From a candidate division KSB1 bacterium (GTDB lineage Bacteria; Zhuqueibacterota; Zhuqueibacteria; Residuimicrobiales; Krinioviventaceae), in NCBI GenBank assembly GCA_034505495.1, contig JAPDQV010000001.1, positions 62,001 to 126,000 on the forward strand: a stretch of DNA of 64,000 nt, in the 5' to 3' direction. Position numbers and translations under genes: made by a program. Shown piece by piece: positions 25,315 to 32,853 of this stretch (positions are counted from its first letter, which is position 1; every line of letters begins with the position of its first letter). The notes below the pieces were generated by a model that saw only the letters and a program-made list of their open reading frames with translations, did not search any database and was not told where the DNA came from.

Positions 25315-27208
25315 GTTTCACGTGGAACATTTCAGCTGAGCGTTGTTTTAAATGGATCATTAAAACCGCAATATCGGCGGGTGTAACGCCGATAAGTCTC
25401 GATGCCTGGCCGATGGTTCTGGGCCGAAATTTTTTCAGCACCTCTTTTCCTTCTTTTGACAAGGACGTGACATCGTTATAGTCGATCTTCTCCGGCAATA
25501 TTATATCCTCCATCGACCGCATTTGCTCGACCAGCAAACGTTGTCGGTCGAGAAAGCCGCGGTATTTGACCTCAATTTCCACCTGCTCCTGCACGCGCCG
25601 CCAAAATGCCTCGGCATTACTGCAGAACAAATCATCCTCATACAAACTGCCAAAGTCGATAAGACGAATTTCAGGGCGCCGCAAAATTTTTTCGATCGTT
25701 TCGGGATTGTCCAATGGAGCACTGCCCTTTTCTAATAGAAGACGATTGATCTCTGCAAGCGGCGGACGCAGCGACGCGGCTTTCTCCAATCCTTGCTCAA
25801 TCGCCTGACGTTTCTTTAAAAGCAAATCATAGGATTCGTCATCGATCAAGCCGTAAAGATGCCCGTAATCCATCAACCTCAAATCGGCGTTGTCCTGCCG
25901 CAGCAGCAGCCTAAATTCCGCTCTCGAAGTAAACATGCGGTACGGCTCATAAAGCTCCTTGGTGACCAAATCGTCCGTCAATACCCCAATATAAGCTTCG
26001 TCTCGTCCCAAAATAAACGGTTCTTCTCCGCGAATTTTGAGCACGGCATTGATGCCGGCCATTAATCCCTGCGCGGCGGCTTCTTCATAACCGGAGGTGC
26101 CGTTGATTTGTCCGGCAAAATAGAGATTTTCTATCGCTTTGCTTTCGTACGTAGGCTTGAGCTGCATGGGCGGGAAATAATCGTATTCAATGGCGTATCC
26201 CAATCGGGTCAGCCTGACGTTTTCAAGGCCCTTGATGCTGCGTACCGCCCGAATCTGGATGTCCTCCGGAAGACTGGTTGAAAACCCGTTGAGGTAATAT
26301 TCGTGTGTAGATCGCCCCTCAGGCTCCAGGAAAAGTTGATGCTGTTCTTTATCGGCGAACCGTACGATTTTGTCCTCTATGGAAGGGCAATATCTCGGCC
26401 CAACGCCTTTTATGATTCCTTGATACAGCGGTGAACGATCGAGTCCGGATGCCAATATCTCATGGGTCGCACGATTAGTTCTCGTGATGAAGCATGGCAT
26501 TTGTTGAATCTGAATACGGTCGTGTTTGTGCGAGAAAGGGATGGGGTCCTCATCTCCATATTGCGGCTCCATTTGCTCAAAGTCGACGGTTCTTCCGTCG
26601 ATGCGGGGAGGGGTCCCGGTTTTTAAACGTCCGACTTTAATTCCGAACGATGCCAGCTGCTGCGCCAAACCGCTCGAAGCCGGTTCGCCGATTCTTCCGC
26701 CGCTAAAGTGCTGCAGGCCGATGTGGATTAGGCCGTTTAAAAATGTACCGCTTGCCAGGATGACGGCTCCGGCGTATATTTCTGTGCCAATGTCGGTTAC
26801 AACTCCGATGACTTTATCTCTCTTTATCAGCAGACTTTTAATGTCATGCTGCCTCAAATATAAATTGGATTGGTTTTCCAAGTAATATTTCATTCTAAGT
26901 GAATATTGTACGCGGTCGTTTTGCGTTCGGGGCGACCAGACAGCCGGTCCCTTGGATCGATTCAACATTTTAAATTGAATGGCCGTCTCATCTGCCACGA
27001 CGCCCATTTGACCGCCTAACGCATCGATTTCCTTGACCAAATGCCCTTTTGCGGTGCCTCCTATTGCCGGATTACAGGACATTTGAGCAATGGTAAAGAG
27101 ATTAATGGTAATCAGCAGAGTCTGCGCACCCATTTTAGCGGACGCCAAGGCGGCTTCACAACCTGCATGCCCGGCACCCACGACTATAACATCATAGCTG
27201 TCTTTCAT
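25304..27208 (-). CDS. mnmG: tRNA uridine 5-carboxymethylaminomethyl modification enzyme MnmG
   Basis: 634 residues. The FAD-binding DVIVVGAGHAGCEAALASA, the conserved MSCNPAIGGTAKGHLVKEIDAL in outline, and the substrate region KTGTPPRIDGRTVDF are all present, as is the C-terminal helical domain that binds MnmE (ends EMFHVKHDA). With MnmE it modifies U34 of certain tRNAs. The ATG at 27208 is preferred over the in-frame TTG at 27214. The last codons encode FHVKH because they overlap a parS site, a well-known feature of gidA ends. Confidence 0.97.
   Translation of the reverse strand: MKDSYDVIVVGAGHAGCEAALASAKMGAQTLLITINLFTIAQMSCNPAIGGTAKGHLVKEIDALGGQMGVVADETAIQFKMLNRSKGPAVWSPRTQNDRVQYSLRMKYYLENQSNLYLRQHDIKSLLIKRDKVIGVVTDIGTEIYAGAVILASGTFLNGLIHIGLQHFSGGRIGEPASSGLAQQLASFGIKVGRLKTGTPPRIDGRTVDFEQMEPQYGDEDPIPFSHKHDRIQIQQMPCFITRTNRATHEILASGLDRSPLYQGIIKGVGPRYCPSIEDKIVRFADKEQHQLFLEPEGRSTHEYYLNGFSTSLPEDIQIRAVRSIKGLENVRLTRLGYAIEYDYFPPMQLKPTYESKAIENLYFAGQINGTSGYEEAAAQGLMAGINAVLKIRGEEPFILGRDEAYIGVLTDDLVTKELYEPYRMFTSRAEFRLLLRQDNADLRLMDYGHLYGLIDDESYDLLLKKRQAIEQGLEKAASLRPPLAEINRLLLEKGSAPLDNPETIEKILRRPEIRLIDFGSLYEDDLFCSNAEAFWRRVQEQVEIEVKYRGFLDRQRLLVEQMRSMEDIILPEKIDYNDVTSLSKEGKEVLKKFRPRTIGQASRLIGVTPADIAVLMIHLKQRSAEMFHVKHDA
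25314..25329. promoter_or_regulatory. parS centromere site (mnmG/rsmG junction)
   Basis: The 16-mer TGTTTCACGTGGAACA reads TGTTCCACGTGAAACA on the minus strand, identical to the classical bacterial parS bound by ParB/Spo0J. It overlaps the last codons of mnmG and touches the rsmG start. Confidence 0.9.
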
Positions 27209-27222
27209 GGCCAATTATCCAG

Positions 27223-27238
27223 TGTTTCACGTGAAACA
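27223..27238. promoter_or_regulatory. parS centromere site (mnmE/mnmG gap)
   Basis: TGTTTCACGTGAAACA is a perfect 16-base palindrome that matches the parS consensus. It fills most of the 31-base gap between mnmE and mnmG. With the second site 1.9 kb away, it marks this region as a ParB loading zone. Confidence 0.92.
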
Positions 27239-27239
27239 T

Positions 27240-28610
27240 TTACTTGCCGATACAAAATCGGCTAAAGATATGATCTAATATTTCGTCAACGGTAACTTCA
27301 CCTGTAATTCTTCCCAGGCAGCTCAAAGCTCCTTTAAGATGCACAGCCAGGAACTCTTCACTCAAGCTCCTTTCTAAAGCTTCTAAAGCGTTTTCCAGCT
27401 CACTCTTTGCTTTTAAAAGCTCTTCATAGTGTCGGTCGTTGCAAATTATTTCATCCTCGTGTGGAAGCTCCGCAATTTGCGCCAAAATCCGCTTTTCTAA
27501 ATTTTCAAACCCTTCTCCCGTTTTTGCCGAAATGACCAGAGCGCCATCAAATTTTTGCAGAATTCTCTCGTTTAAAGCGGCCAGTCCTAAATCCGCCTTG
27601 TTTCTTATTAGAATGATCGTCCCGTTATACTTTTCTTCAATTTGTTTCAAAGCCTGTAAATCTTCCGAATCAAGCTCGGAGCTTCCGTCGGTGATGAAAA
27701 GAACAAGATCTGCATTTTGTACGGCCTTCAGGGTCCTATCCTTTGCTTTTTGCTCCAAAACTCCTTGAGCGCCCCATATTCCGGCTGTATCGATGATACG
27801 TATCAAATATCCATTAATATCTATCCACTCTTCAATGCTGTCTCGTGTTGTGCCGGGAATATCAGAAACAATGGCCCGCTCTTTTTGCAAAAGTTTATTT
27901 AAGATACTCGACTTTCCGACGTTCGGTTTCCCGGTCAATACCACGATCAATCCTTCTCGCAAAATTTTACCGTAACGGAAACCTTTTAGCAAAGATTTAA
28001 TGGATTCGAGAGACTTTTCGATGCGTGTCTTTAGATCATTAGCCTGTATAAAAGTTATGTCCTCTTCGGAAAAGTCCAGCGACAACTCTAAAAGAGCAAC
28101 GGTGTCCTTTAGGTCGTTCTTTATAGCATTCAAATGTTTTGACAGTTCTCCTTCAAGTTGCCTTTGCGATGCCTTCAGCGCGGCCTTGGTTTGAGCCTGA
28201 ATGACATCGGCAACGGCTTCTGCCTGTACCAAATCGATCTTTCCGTTTAGAAAAGCTCGTAGACTATATTCTCCAGGACAGGCCGGTCTAATTCCGCTTT
28301 CGACCAGTATTCTCATGATCTCAGAAGTTATCAATCGACTACCATGACAATGGATTTCAACCATATCTTCGCCGGTGTAGGAATGTGGGGCAATAAATTT
28401 AACCACCAGTACCCGATCAATTTCCTGCTTGTCCCGCGGATCGATGATTTTTCCATAAAGCATGCGTCTTTCCTCTGCCTCGATGAGAGACTTGGAAGCT
28501 CTAAATACGCTTGCTATTTTATCGATGCTACTCGGTCCGCTGACTCGGATGATAGAGATAGCCCCGATACCTGGGGGAGTTGCAATAGCAGCAATAGTGT
28601 CGTTCTTCAT
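27240..28610 (-). CDS. mnmE: tRNA modification GTPase MnmE
   Basis: 456 residues. The N-terminal tetrahydrofolate-binding domain begins DTIAAIATPPGIGAISIIRVSG. A helical domain follows, with an embedded GTPase (about 215-375) containing GKPNVGKSSILN (G1), GTTRDSIEE (G2), DTAGIW (G3; the family usually has DTAGIR) and NKAD (G4). The C-terminal RFCIGK provides the catalytic cysteine of the conserved C-(I/L/V)-G-K end. It works with MnmG on U34 of tRNAs. It is separated from yidC by an intrinsic terminator. Confidence 0.97.
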   Translation of the reverse strand: MKNDTIAAIATPPGIGAISIIRVSGPSSIDKIASVFRASKSLIEAEERRMLYGKIIDPRDKQEIDRVLVVKFIAPHSYTGEDMVEIHCHGSRLITSEIMRILVESGIRPACPGEYSLRAFLNGKIDLVQAEAVADVIQAQTKAALKASQRQLEGELSKHLNAIKNDLKDTVALLELSLDFSEEDITFIQANDLKTRIEKSLESIKSLLKGFRYGKILREGLIVVLTGKPNVGKSSILNKLLQKERAIVSDIPGTTRDSIEEWIDINGYLIRIIDTAGIWGAQGVLEQKAKDRTLKAVQNADLVLFITDGSSELDSEDLQALKQIEEKYNGTIILIRNKADLGLAALNERILQKFDGALVISAKTGEGFENLEKRILAQIAELPHEDEIICNDRHYEELLKAKSELENALEALERSLSEEFLAVHLKGALSCLGRITGEVTVDEILDHIFSRFCIGK

Positions 28611-28615
28611 GTTTC

Positions 28616-28651
28616 CTACAAAAAGAAAACCCCGCCGAATAAGCGGGGTTT
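28616..28651 (-). terminator. Rho-independent terminator after yidC
   Basis: Arms 28627-28635 and 28643-28651 form a nine-pair stem with a GC core (CCCCGC/GCGGGG). On the minus strand it is followed by TTTTCTTTTT. It ends the rpmH-rnpA-yidD-yidC transcript before mnmE. Confidence 0.85.
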
Positions 28652-28659
28652 AAATCAGC

Positions 28660-30411
28660 TTATTTTCGGCTCTTTTTTCGCCTGCCGTCATCTAGAATTT
28701 TTGTTTCGACAGTTTTGGGCGCGATTTTCGGCATCAAAAATTTTTGCTGCAATATCGAGAGTAAATTAAAAAGGGCATAATAAAGATTGAGTCCTGAGGG
28801 AAAACTATTAAATAGAATGGTGAAAAAGATCGGCATAAAATAGACCATCGCCTTTTGTTTGGGATCCGTCACGGTCATTTTTTGTTGAATGTACATGGTA
28901 ATTCCCATGAGGATAGGCAGTACATTGACCGAATTACCATAAAGAGGCAGGGAAAAGTTCCCGGGAAAGGTGTAAATGCTGTCCGGCGCAGAGAGATCGG
29001 TAATCCAAGCGAAAAAGCCTTGGCCTCGAAGTTCAATCGTTGTACGAAACACAATAAAGAGAGCGAAAAGCAAAGGCATCTGCAACAGCATTGGAAAACA
29101 GCCGCTCATCGGATTGACACCCGCTTCTTTATAGAGCCGCATCGTCATTTGATTAAGCTTTTCGGGGTCGTTTTTGTACTTTTCCTGAATTTCAAGAAGC
29201 TTCGGCTGAAGCTGCTGCATTTTCTGCATCGATTTATTGCTTTTCTGCGTCAACGGATAAGTGATTACTTTGATGATGACGGCAAAAAGCAGTAAAACAA
29301 TTCCGTAATTGGGAATGAAATTGTGCATCCATTTGAAAACGGCCAAGATACCGATGCTGAACGGCTTGATGATTTTCCACCCCATATCCATAAAATCTTC
29401 CATATCTCTTTTATAGGAAGATAAAATGTCGTATTCCAGGGGTCCCAAATACAAATTCATTTGTATGGTATCGGATTTCTTTCCCAAATAGGGATAAAAA
29501 ATGCTGATGCCGAATTTTTTCCATCGGTCTTTGGGATTATCATCCAATTGGATTTCTTCACCGATAATTTCGACATCATAAATCGTCTCTATTTCCGGCA
29601 TCAGGTAAAACGCAAAATATTTTGTTCTTACAGCTACCCAATCAAAGTCTGCAGTAACGCGTTTCGGCTTTCCGTTTGTTTTATAGCCCTTTTCTATGAC
29701 GCCGGAAGCTGCTGTTCCGGCTTTGGCGTACATCATATCGTCCTTAAGCGATTTTTCGTTCGACGCCAATCCATTGGGTGCCGAAATAATGACTCGCTTT
29801 TCATCTATAGTTTCTTCGAGATTATTCAAATAAACCGTCAGGCCTGCATCATATTGGTTCGGTTTAAACAGGTATTCTTTGATTATATTTTTTTTATCAT
29901 CTAATTGTAATGTAAATGTTAGCTTAATTGGTTCTTTTACGGTAAGAGTCTCCGGCCCCTCGTAGTGAAAGACCATATTACCGGTGTTAAAGATCTCGCT
30001 ATTTATTTTGTTCTTGAATGATATTCCTAAATTTCCATAGGCTTTTTCAGGGAATAAAGCGACGAAACCGCCGTCACTTTTATGAAATTTTTTTAATTCC
30101 CATTGCAGAATCGCGCCGCCTTTATTGCTGAGCGTCGCTCTGTAAACTTCCGATTCTAATATGATAAGCTTTTCTTCTTCTTCTTTTACATACTCAGACT
30201 GCTGTACGTAATGACTCTGAATTTTTGTCTCATCGAATGATTTATCATCGGCCGGTAAATTTTGCGGCTCAGCTTTTTCCTCTTGGAAATTGCTTTGCCT
30301 TTCTGGTATGCCGTTTGGGTACAAGATTTTCTGATAATATTTGGTATTCATGAATACCAAGATGAGTCCGATAAGAAGAAAAGCAATTACGGTTCTTTTG
30401 TCCAAGTCCAT
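28660..30411 (-). CDS. yidC: Membrane protein insertase YidC
   Basis: 583 residues in the Gram-negative YidC layout. It has an N-terminal helix (TVIAFLLIGLILVFMNTKYY), a large periplasmic beta-sandwich (about 60-350), then the conserved insertase core with five helices, including YGIVLLLFAVIIKVITYPLT, MQQLQPKLLEIQEKYKNDP, NPMSGCFPMLLQMPLLFALF and YYALFNLLSILQQKFLM. It inserts inner-membrane proteins alone or with SecYEG. AGGAAT precedes the ATG. The order rpmH-rnpA-yidD-yidC is the classic one. Confidence 0.97.
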   Translation of the reverse strand: MDLDKRTVIAFLLIGLILVFMNTKYYQKILYPNGIPERQSNFQEEKAEPQNLPADDKSFDETKIQSHYVQQSEYVKEEEEKLIILESEVYRATLSNKGGAILQWELKKFHKSDGGFVALFPEKAYGNLGISFKNKINSEIFNTGNMVFHYEGPETLTVKEPIKLTFTLQLDDKKNIIKEYLFKPNQYDAGLTVYLNNLEETIDEKRVIISAPNGLASNEKSLKDDMMYAKAGTAASGVIEKGYKTNGKPKRVTADFDWVAVRTKYFAFYLMPEIETIYDVEIIGEEIQLDDNPKDRWKKFGISIFYPYLGKKSDTIQMNLYLGPLEYDILSSYKRDMEDFMDMGWKIIKPFSIGILAVFKWMHNFIPNYGIVLLLFAVIIKVITYPLTQKSNKSMQKMQQLQPKLLEIQEKYKNDPEKLNQMTMRLYKEAGVNPMSGCFPMLLQMPLLFALFIVFRTTIELRGQGFFAWITDLSAPDSIYTFPGNFSLPLYGNSVNVLPILMGITMYIQQKMTVTDPKQKAMVYFMPIFFTILFNSFPSGLNLYYALFNLLSILQQKFLMPKIAPKTVETKILDDGRRKKSRK

Positions 30412-30423
30412 TTTTATTCCTAT

Positions 30424-30687
30424 TTATTTTACCGGATCGTAGCCGCCTTTTGAAAAAGGATTGCATCGGATGATGCGATAGGTCGCTTTTACTGTTCCTT
30501 TAAAGAGCCCGTACTTTTTCAAAGCCTCCACGGCATAAGTCGAGCATGAAGGATAATAGCGACAGGAATGCGGGAGAAGAGGCGATATCAGCAATTTATA
30601 CAATTTTATAAAGAAAATAATTGCCTCGGTTATCCCGTTGCTTATCCAATTATATATCTTTATTATTAAATACTTTATCGTTCGCAT
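30424..30687 (-). CDS. yidD: Membrane protein insertion efficiency factor YidD
   Basis: 87 residues. After an amphipathic N-terminal part, the signature LISPLLPHSCRYYPSCSTYAVEAL is present in outline (Pro-rich turn, three Cys), followed by RIIRCNPFSKGGYDPV. YidD helps insertion of membrane proteins near YidC. It starts two bases after the rnpA stop and sits between rnpA and yidC as usual. Confidence 0.95.
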   Translation of the reverse strand: MRTIKYLIIKIYNWISNGITEAIIFFIKLYKLLISPLLPHSCRYYPSCSTYAVEALKKYGLFKGTVKATYRIIRCNPFSKGGYDPVK

Positions 30688-30689
30688 AT

Positions 30690-31058
30690 TTAAAGAGTGG
30701 CAGCTTTATCGTGCTGAATTTCATTAAACAGCTTTTCAACCTCTTGTTCAAGTTTCCTTTGCTCGGTCTCAGCATTCGCAGAGGCAATAAATACAATCGA
30801 TGATTTCAATTCATAGCGACGAAAAGTTTTCCGGACTGCTTCTCTGATCTTTCTTTTTAGTCGATTTCTTTGCGGCTTTTTTTTTATCTTTGAATTGACT
30901 GTAAAAGCAAATTTAACCTCGTCGTTTTTCTTATAAAAAGCAGTAAAGCACTCACTCTGGTACCGTTTACCATGATGTATTACTTGATAAATATCTCGGC
31001 TTTTTTTCAGAATGAGTGCTTTAGGAAATTTTTGTGAGACGATGAGGTTATCTTTCAT
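30690..31058 (-). CDS. rnpA: Ribonuclease P protein component
   Basis: 122 residues. The RNR motif region [14 protein letters not shown] and the strand pattern [15 protein letters not shown] identify the RNase P protein, which assists the catalytic RNA in trimming tRNA 5' ends. The N-terminal [18 protein letters not shown] fits the family. The start codon lies inside the rpmH coding region (11-base overlap). Confidence 0.95.
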   Translation of the reverse strand: MKDNLIVSQKFPKALILKKSRDIYQVIHHGKRYQSECFTAFYKKNDEVKFAFTVNSKIKKKPQRNRLKRKIREAVRKTFRRYELKSSIVFIASANAETEQRKLEQEVEKLFNEIQHDKAATL

Positions 31059-31194
31059 CGCTTACGGTTAGACGCTTTCTGCCTTTTGCGCGCCGGCGTT
31101 TCAACACCAATCGACCATTAGGCGTTGACATTCTGGCACGAAAGCCGTGCGTATTGACCCTTTTTCTTCTGCTGGGCTGATATGTCCGCTTCAT
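31048..31194 (-). CDS. rpmH: 50S ribosomal protein L34
   Basis: A 48-residue gene. The product begins [20 protein letters not shown] and continues with [19 protein letters not shown], the invariant L34 pattern. A short extension (LTVSDER) beyond the usual KGRKRL end makes the stop overlap rnpA by 11 bases. A promoter with good -35 and -10 boxes lies about 50 bases upstream. L34 is normally the first gene of this block. Confidence 0.97.
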   Translation of the reverse strand: MKRTYQPSRRKRVNTHGFRARMSTPNGRLVLKRRRAKGRKRLTVSDER

Positions 31195-31239
31195 CCTCTT
31201 CTCCGCTCTTTTTATAATTAATTCTATATTTTGACTTTA

Positions 31240-31268
31240 AATATACCTATTTCATGCTATAAAATCAA
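31240..31268 (-). promoter_or_regulatory. Promoter of the rpmH-rnpA-yidD-yidC operon
   Basis: On the minus strand TTGATT (31263-31268) is followed after 17 bases by TATATT (31240-31245), a close sigma70 match. Transcription would begin some 40 bases before the rpmH ATG. The remaining part of the 218-base divergent gap (31195-31412) shows no gene and no DnaA box. Confidence 0.6.
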
Positions 31269-31412
31269 GTTGTTTGATTTTTATCAGACGCGGCGGTTTG
31301 CCATCTTTCATCAGTTCGAATAAACCTCTAATTGTGTTTGTTATTTGGATGTCAATCAATATATTACTACTGACTTGGATGCGTAGTTGATTTTGCTGAG
31401 AGGAAAAGGTAA

Positions 31413-31922
31413 ATGATTGCCCTTTCAACGCGCAATTTGCTGCTCCTCATTGCGGGCGCCGCAGTTTTATTTTTTGTTTTTCTTCGATTCAGTCCACATA
31501 ACGAAAAAAAGTCAAATCCTTCATCGACCAAACTCGTCCTGCTGGGAATTCTTTTATTCGGCGCTTTGCTTGCCTACAAATATCGCTCAGCCATACTTTC
31601 TAGGATTTCTTATTTTCAAGACGGTTCTTATACTTATACCGGCAGCAGAGCGTTTATTTATGATACTGATTGGAAAAATAATGAGTATATCAAAGGAGAT
31701 CTTTCCACTTATGAGCTGCGCCGATTGGACAAGATTCTCATGGAAGAAAAACGCAACGGCGGGTTGAGGTTAAGCTCGCAACGTCTGCATCAGCTGGCCA
31801 GAAACAACAATGATATCATTGAAGCATACGATCGTTGGCGCAAATGCAAGGACATGTATCGAACTTTTTATCATTCTGTTTATCCCGACGAACGATCGGG
31901 CGCTTTGCATGAAATTCGTTGA
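31413..31922 (+). CDS. Two-helix membrane protein of unknown function
   Basis: 169 residues. Two hydrophobic segments (LLLLIAGAAVLFFVFLRF, about 9-26; LVLLGILLFGALLAYKY, about 42-58) are followed by a soluble, charged C-terminal half rich in Tyr, Arg and Asn (TGSRAFIYDTDW, LSTYELRRLDKILMEEKR). I do not recognise a family. AGAGGAAAAGG precedes the ATG. It is the first gene of a long plus-strand series and overlaps the NHL gene by 14 bases. Confidence 0.6.
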   Translation: MIALSTRNLLLLIAGAAVLFFVFLRFSPHNEKKSNPSSTKLVLLGILLFGALLAYKYRSAILSRISYFQDGSYTYTGSRAFIYDTDWKNNEYIKGDLSTYELRRLDKILMEEKRNGGLRLSSQRLHQLARNNNDIIEAYDRWRKCKDMYRTFYHSVYPDERSGALHEIR

Positions 31923-32853
31923 ACTGAAATATCTTTCGATTTTTATTTTTCTTCTTACTCCGCCGCTCTTTTCTCAGGCGCCGCTTATTTCTCCCTTGCT
32001 TTCTTTTGGAGAAAAGGGAGAGGCCCCGGGATCCTTTTTGCGCCCGATATCACTATCTGTAGATGCGCAGGGAAATATTTACGTCCTCGATTACACGGCT
32101 CATCGGCTGCAGAAATTTTCTCCTCAAGGGAAACTTTTGGCATTTGTCGGCGGCTTTGGCTGGAATGCCCGCCAATTTCAATTTCCTCAAAAGGTTTTTG
32201 TCTATAATTCGCTCGACGTATTTGTTGCCGACTATGAAAATAAGCGCATTGAACGTTATGATAAAGATTTGAACTGGGTTGCTTCTTATTATTCGGATAA
32301 GAACCTCCCTCTTCAGCTGCAATTCTTTTTTCCTCGTGCAGTATGCATAAGCCTCCATGGAGACTTTATCATTATCGACGGCGAGTATAATCGTGTTCTC
32401 AAATACAATGCCCGTTTCGAACCGGAAATTTCTTTTGGAGATTTCGATTGGGACAGGGGTAAGCTCGTAGAGCCGGCCTCAGCGGCCGTCACAAGCAAAG
32501 ACCTTCTTGTTGTCACCGATCCAGGCGACAGAGACGTCAAGATCTATGATTATTTCGGCAATTTTCTTTTTTCATTAGAGGGACACTTTTTTAAAAAACC
32601 ATTCGGCGTTGCCGTAGATCCGGCAGGTCGAATTTTTGTCAGTGACATTGGAAACCATCAAATTCATATCTTTAACGCAGATTTTTCTTTTAATTCTTCT
32701 TTCGGCTCTTTCGGCGATAAACTTGGAGCGTTCAACGAGCCGACGGATATTGCAATCTATCGCGACTTGCTTTACGTTGCCGATACCGGCAATCATCGCA
32801 TCCAGATCTTTCAGATCACGTGGGAAAACAAAACTGCGGAACCTTCCGAGTGA
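31909..32853 (+). CDS. Secreted NHL-repeat beta-propeller protein
   Basis: 314 residues from the ATG at 31909, which gives a proper signal peptide (LSIFIFLLTPPLFSQ). The body contains repeated propeller strands: RPISLSVDAQGNIYVLDYTAHRLQ, PQKVFVYNSLDVFVADYENKRI, PRAVCISLHGDFIIIDGEYNRV, PFGVAVDPAGRIFVSDIGNH and PTDIAIYRDLLYVADTGNHRIQ in outline, about six NHL blades. Such propellers bind proteins or glycans in the periplasm or outside. It overlaps the membrane-protein gene upstream and its stop overlaps the next start (TGATG), so it is probably made in step with the outer-membrane protein. Confidence 0.8.
   Translation: MKFVELKYLSIFIFLLTPPLFSQAPLISPLLSFGEKGEAPGSFLRPISLSVDAQGNIYVLDYTAHRLQKFSPQGKLLAFVGGFGWNARQFQFPQKVFVYNSLDVFVADYENKRIERYDKDLNWVASYYSDKNLPLQLQFFFPRAVCISLHGDFIIIDGEYNRVLKYNARFEPEISFGDFDWDRGKLVEPASAAVTSKDLLVVTDPGDRDVKIYDYFGNFLFSLEGHFFKKPFGVAVDPAGRIFVSDIGNHQIHIFNADFSFNSSFGSFGDKLGAFNEPTDIAIYRDLLYVADTGNHRIQIFQITWENKTAEPSE

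Noticed and set aside
31195-31412. oriC in the gap beside rpmH
   Set aside because: No DnaA-box-like 9-mers or iteron repeats are visible; only the divergent gene layout suggests an origin.
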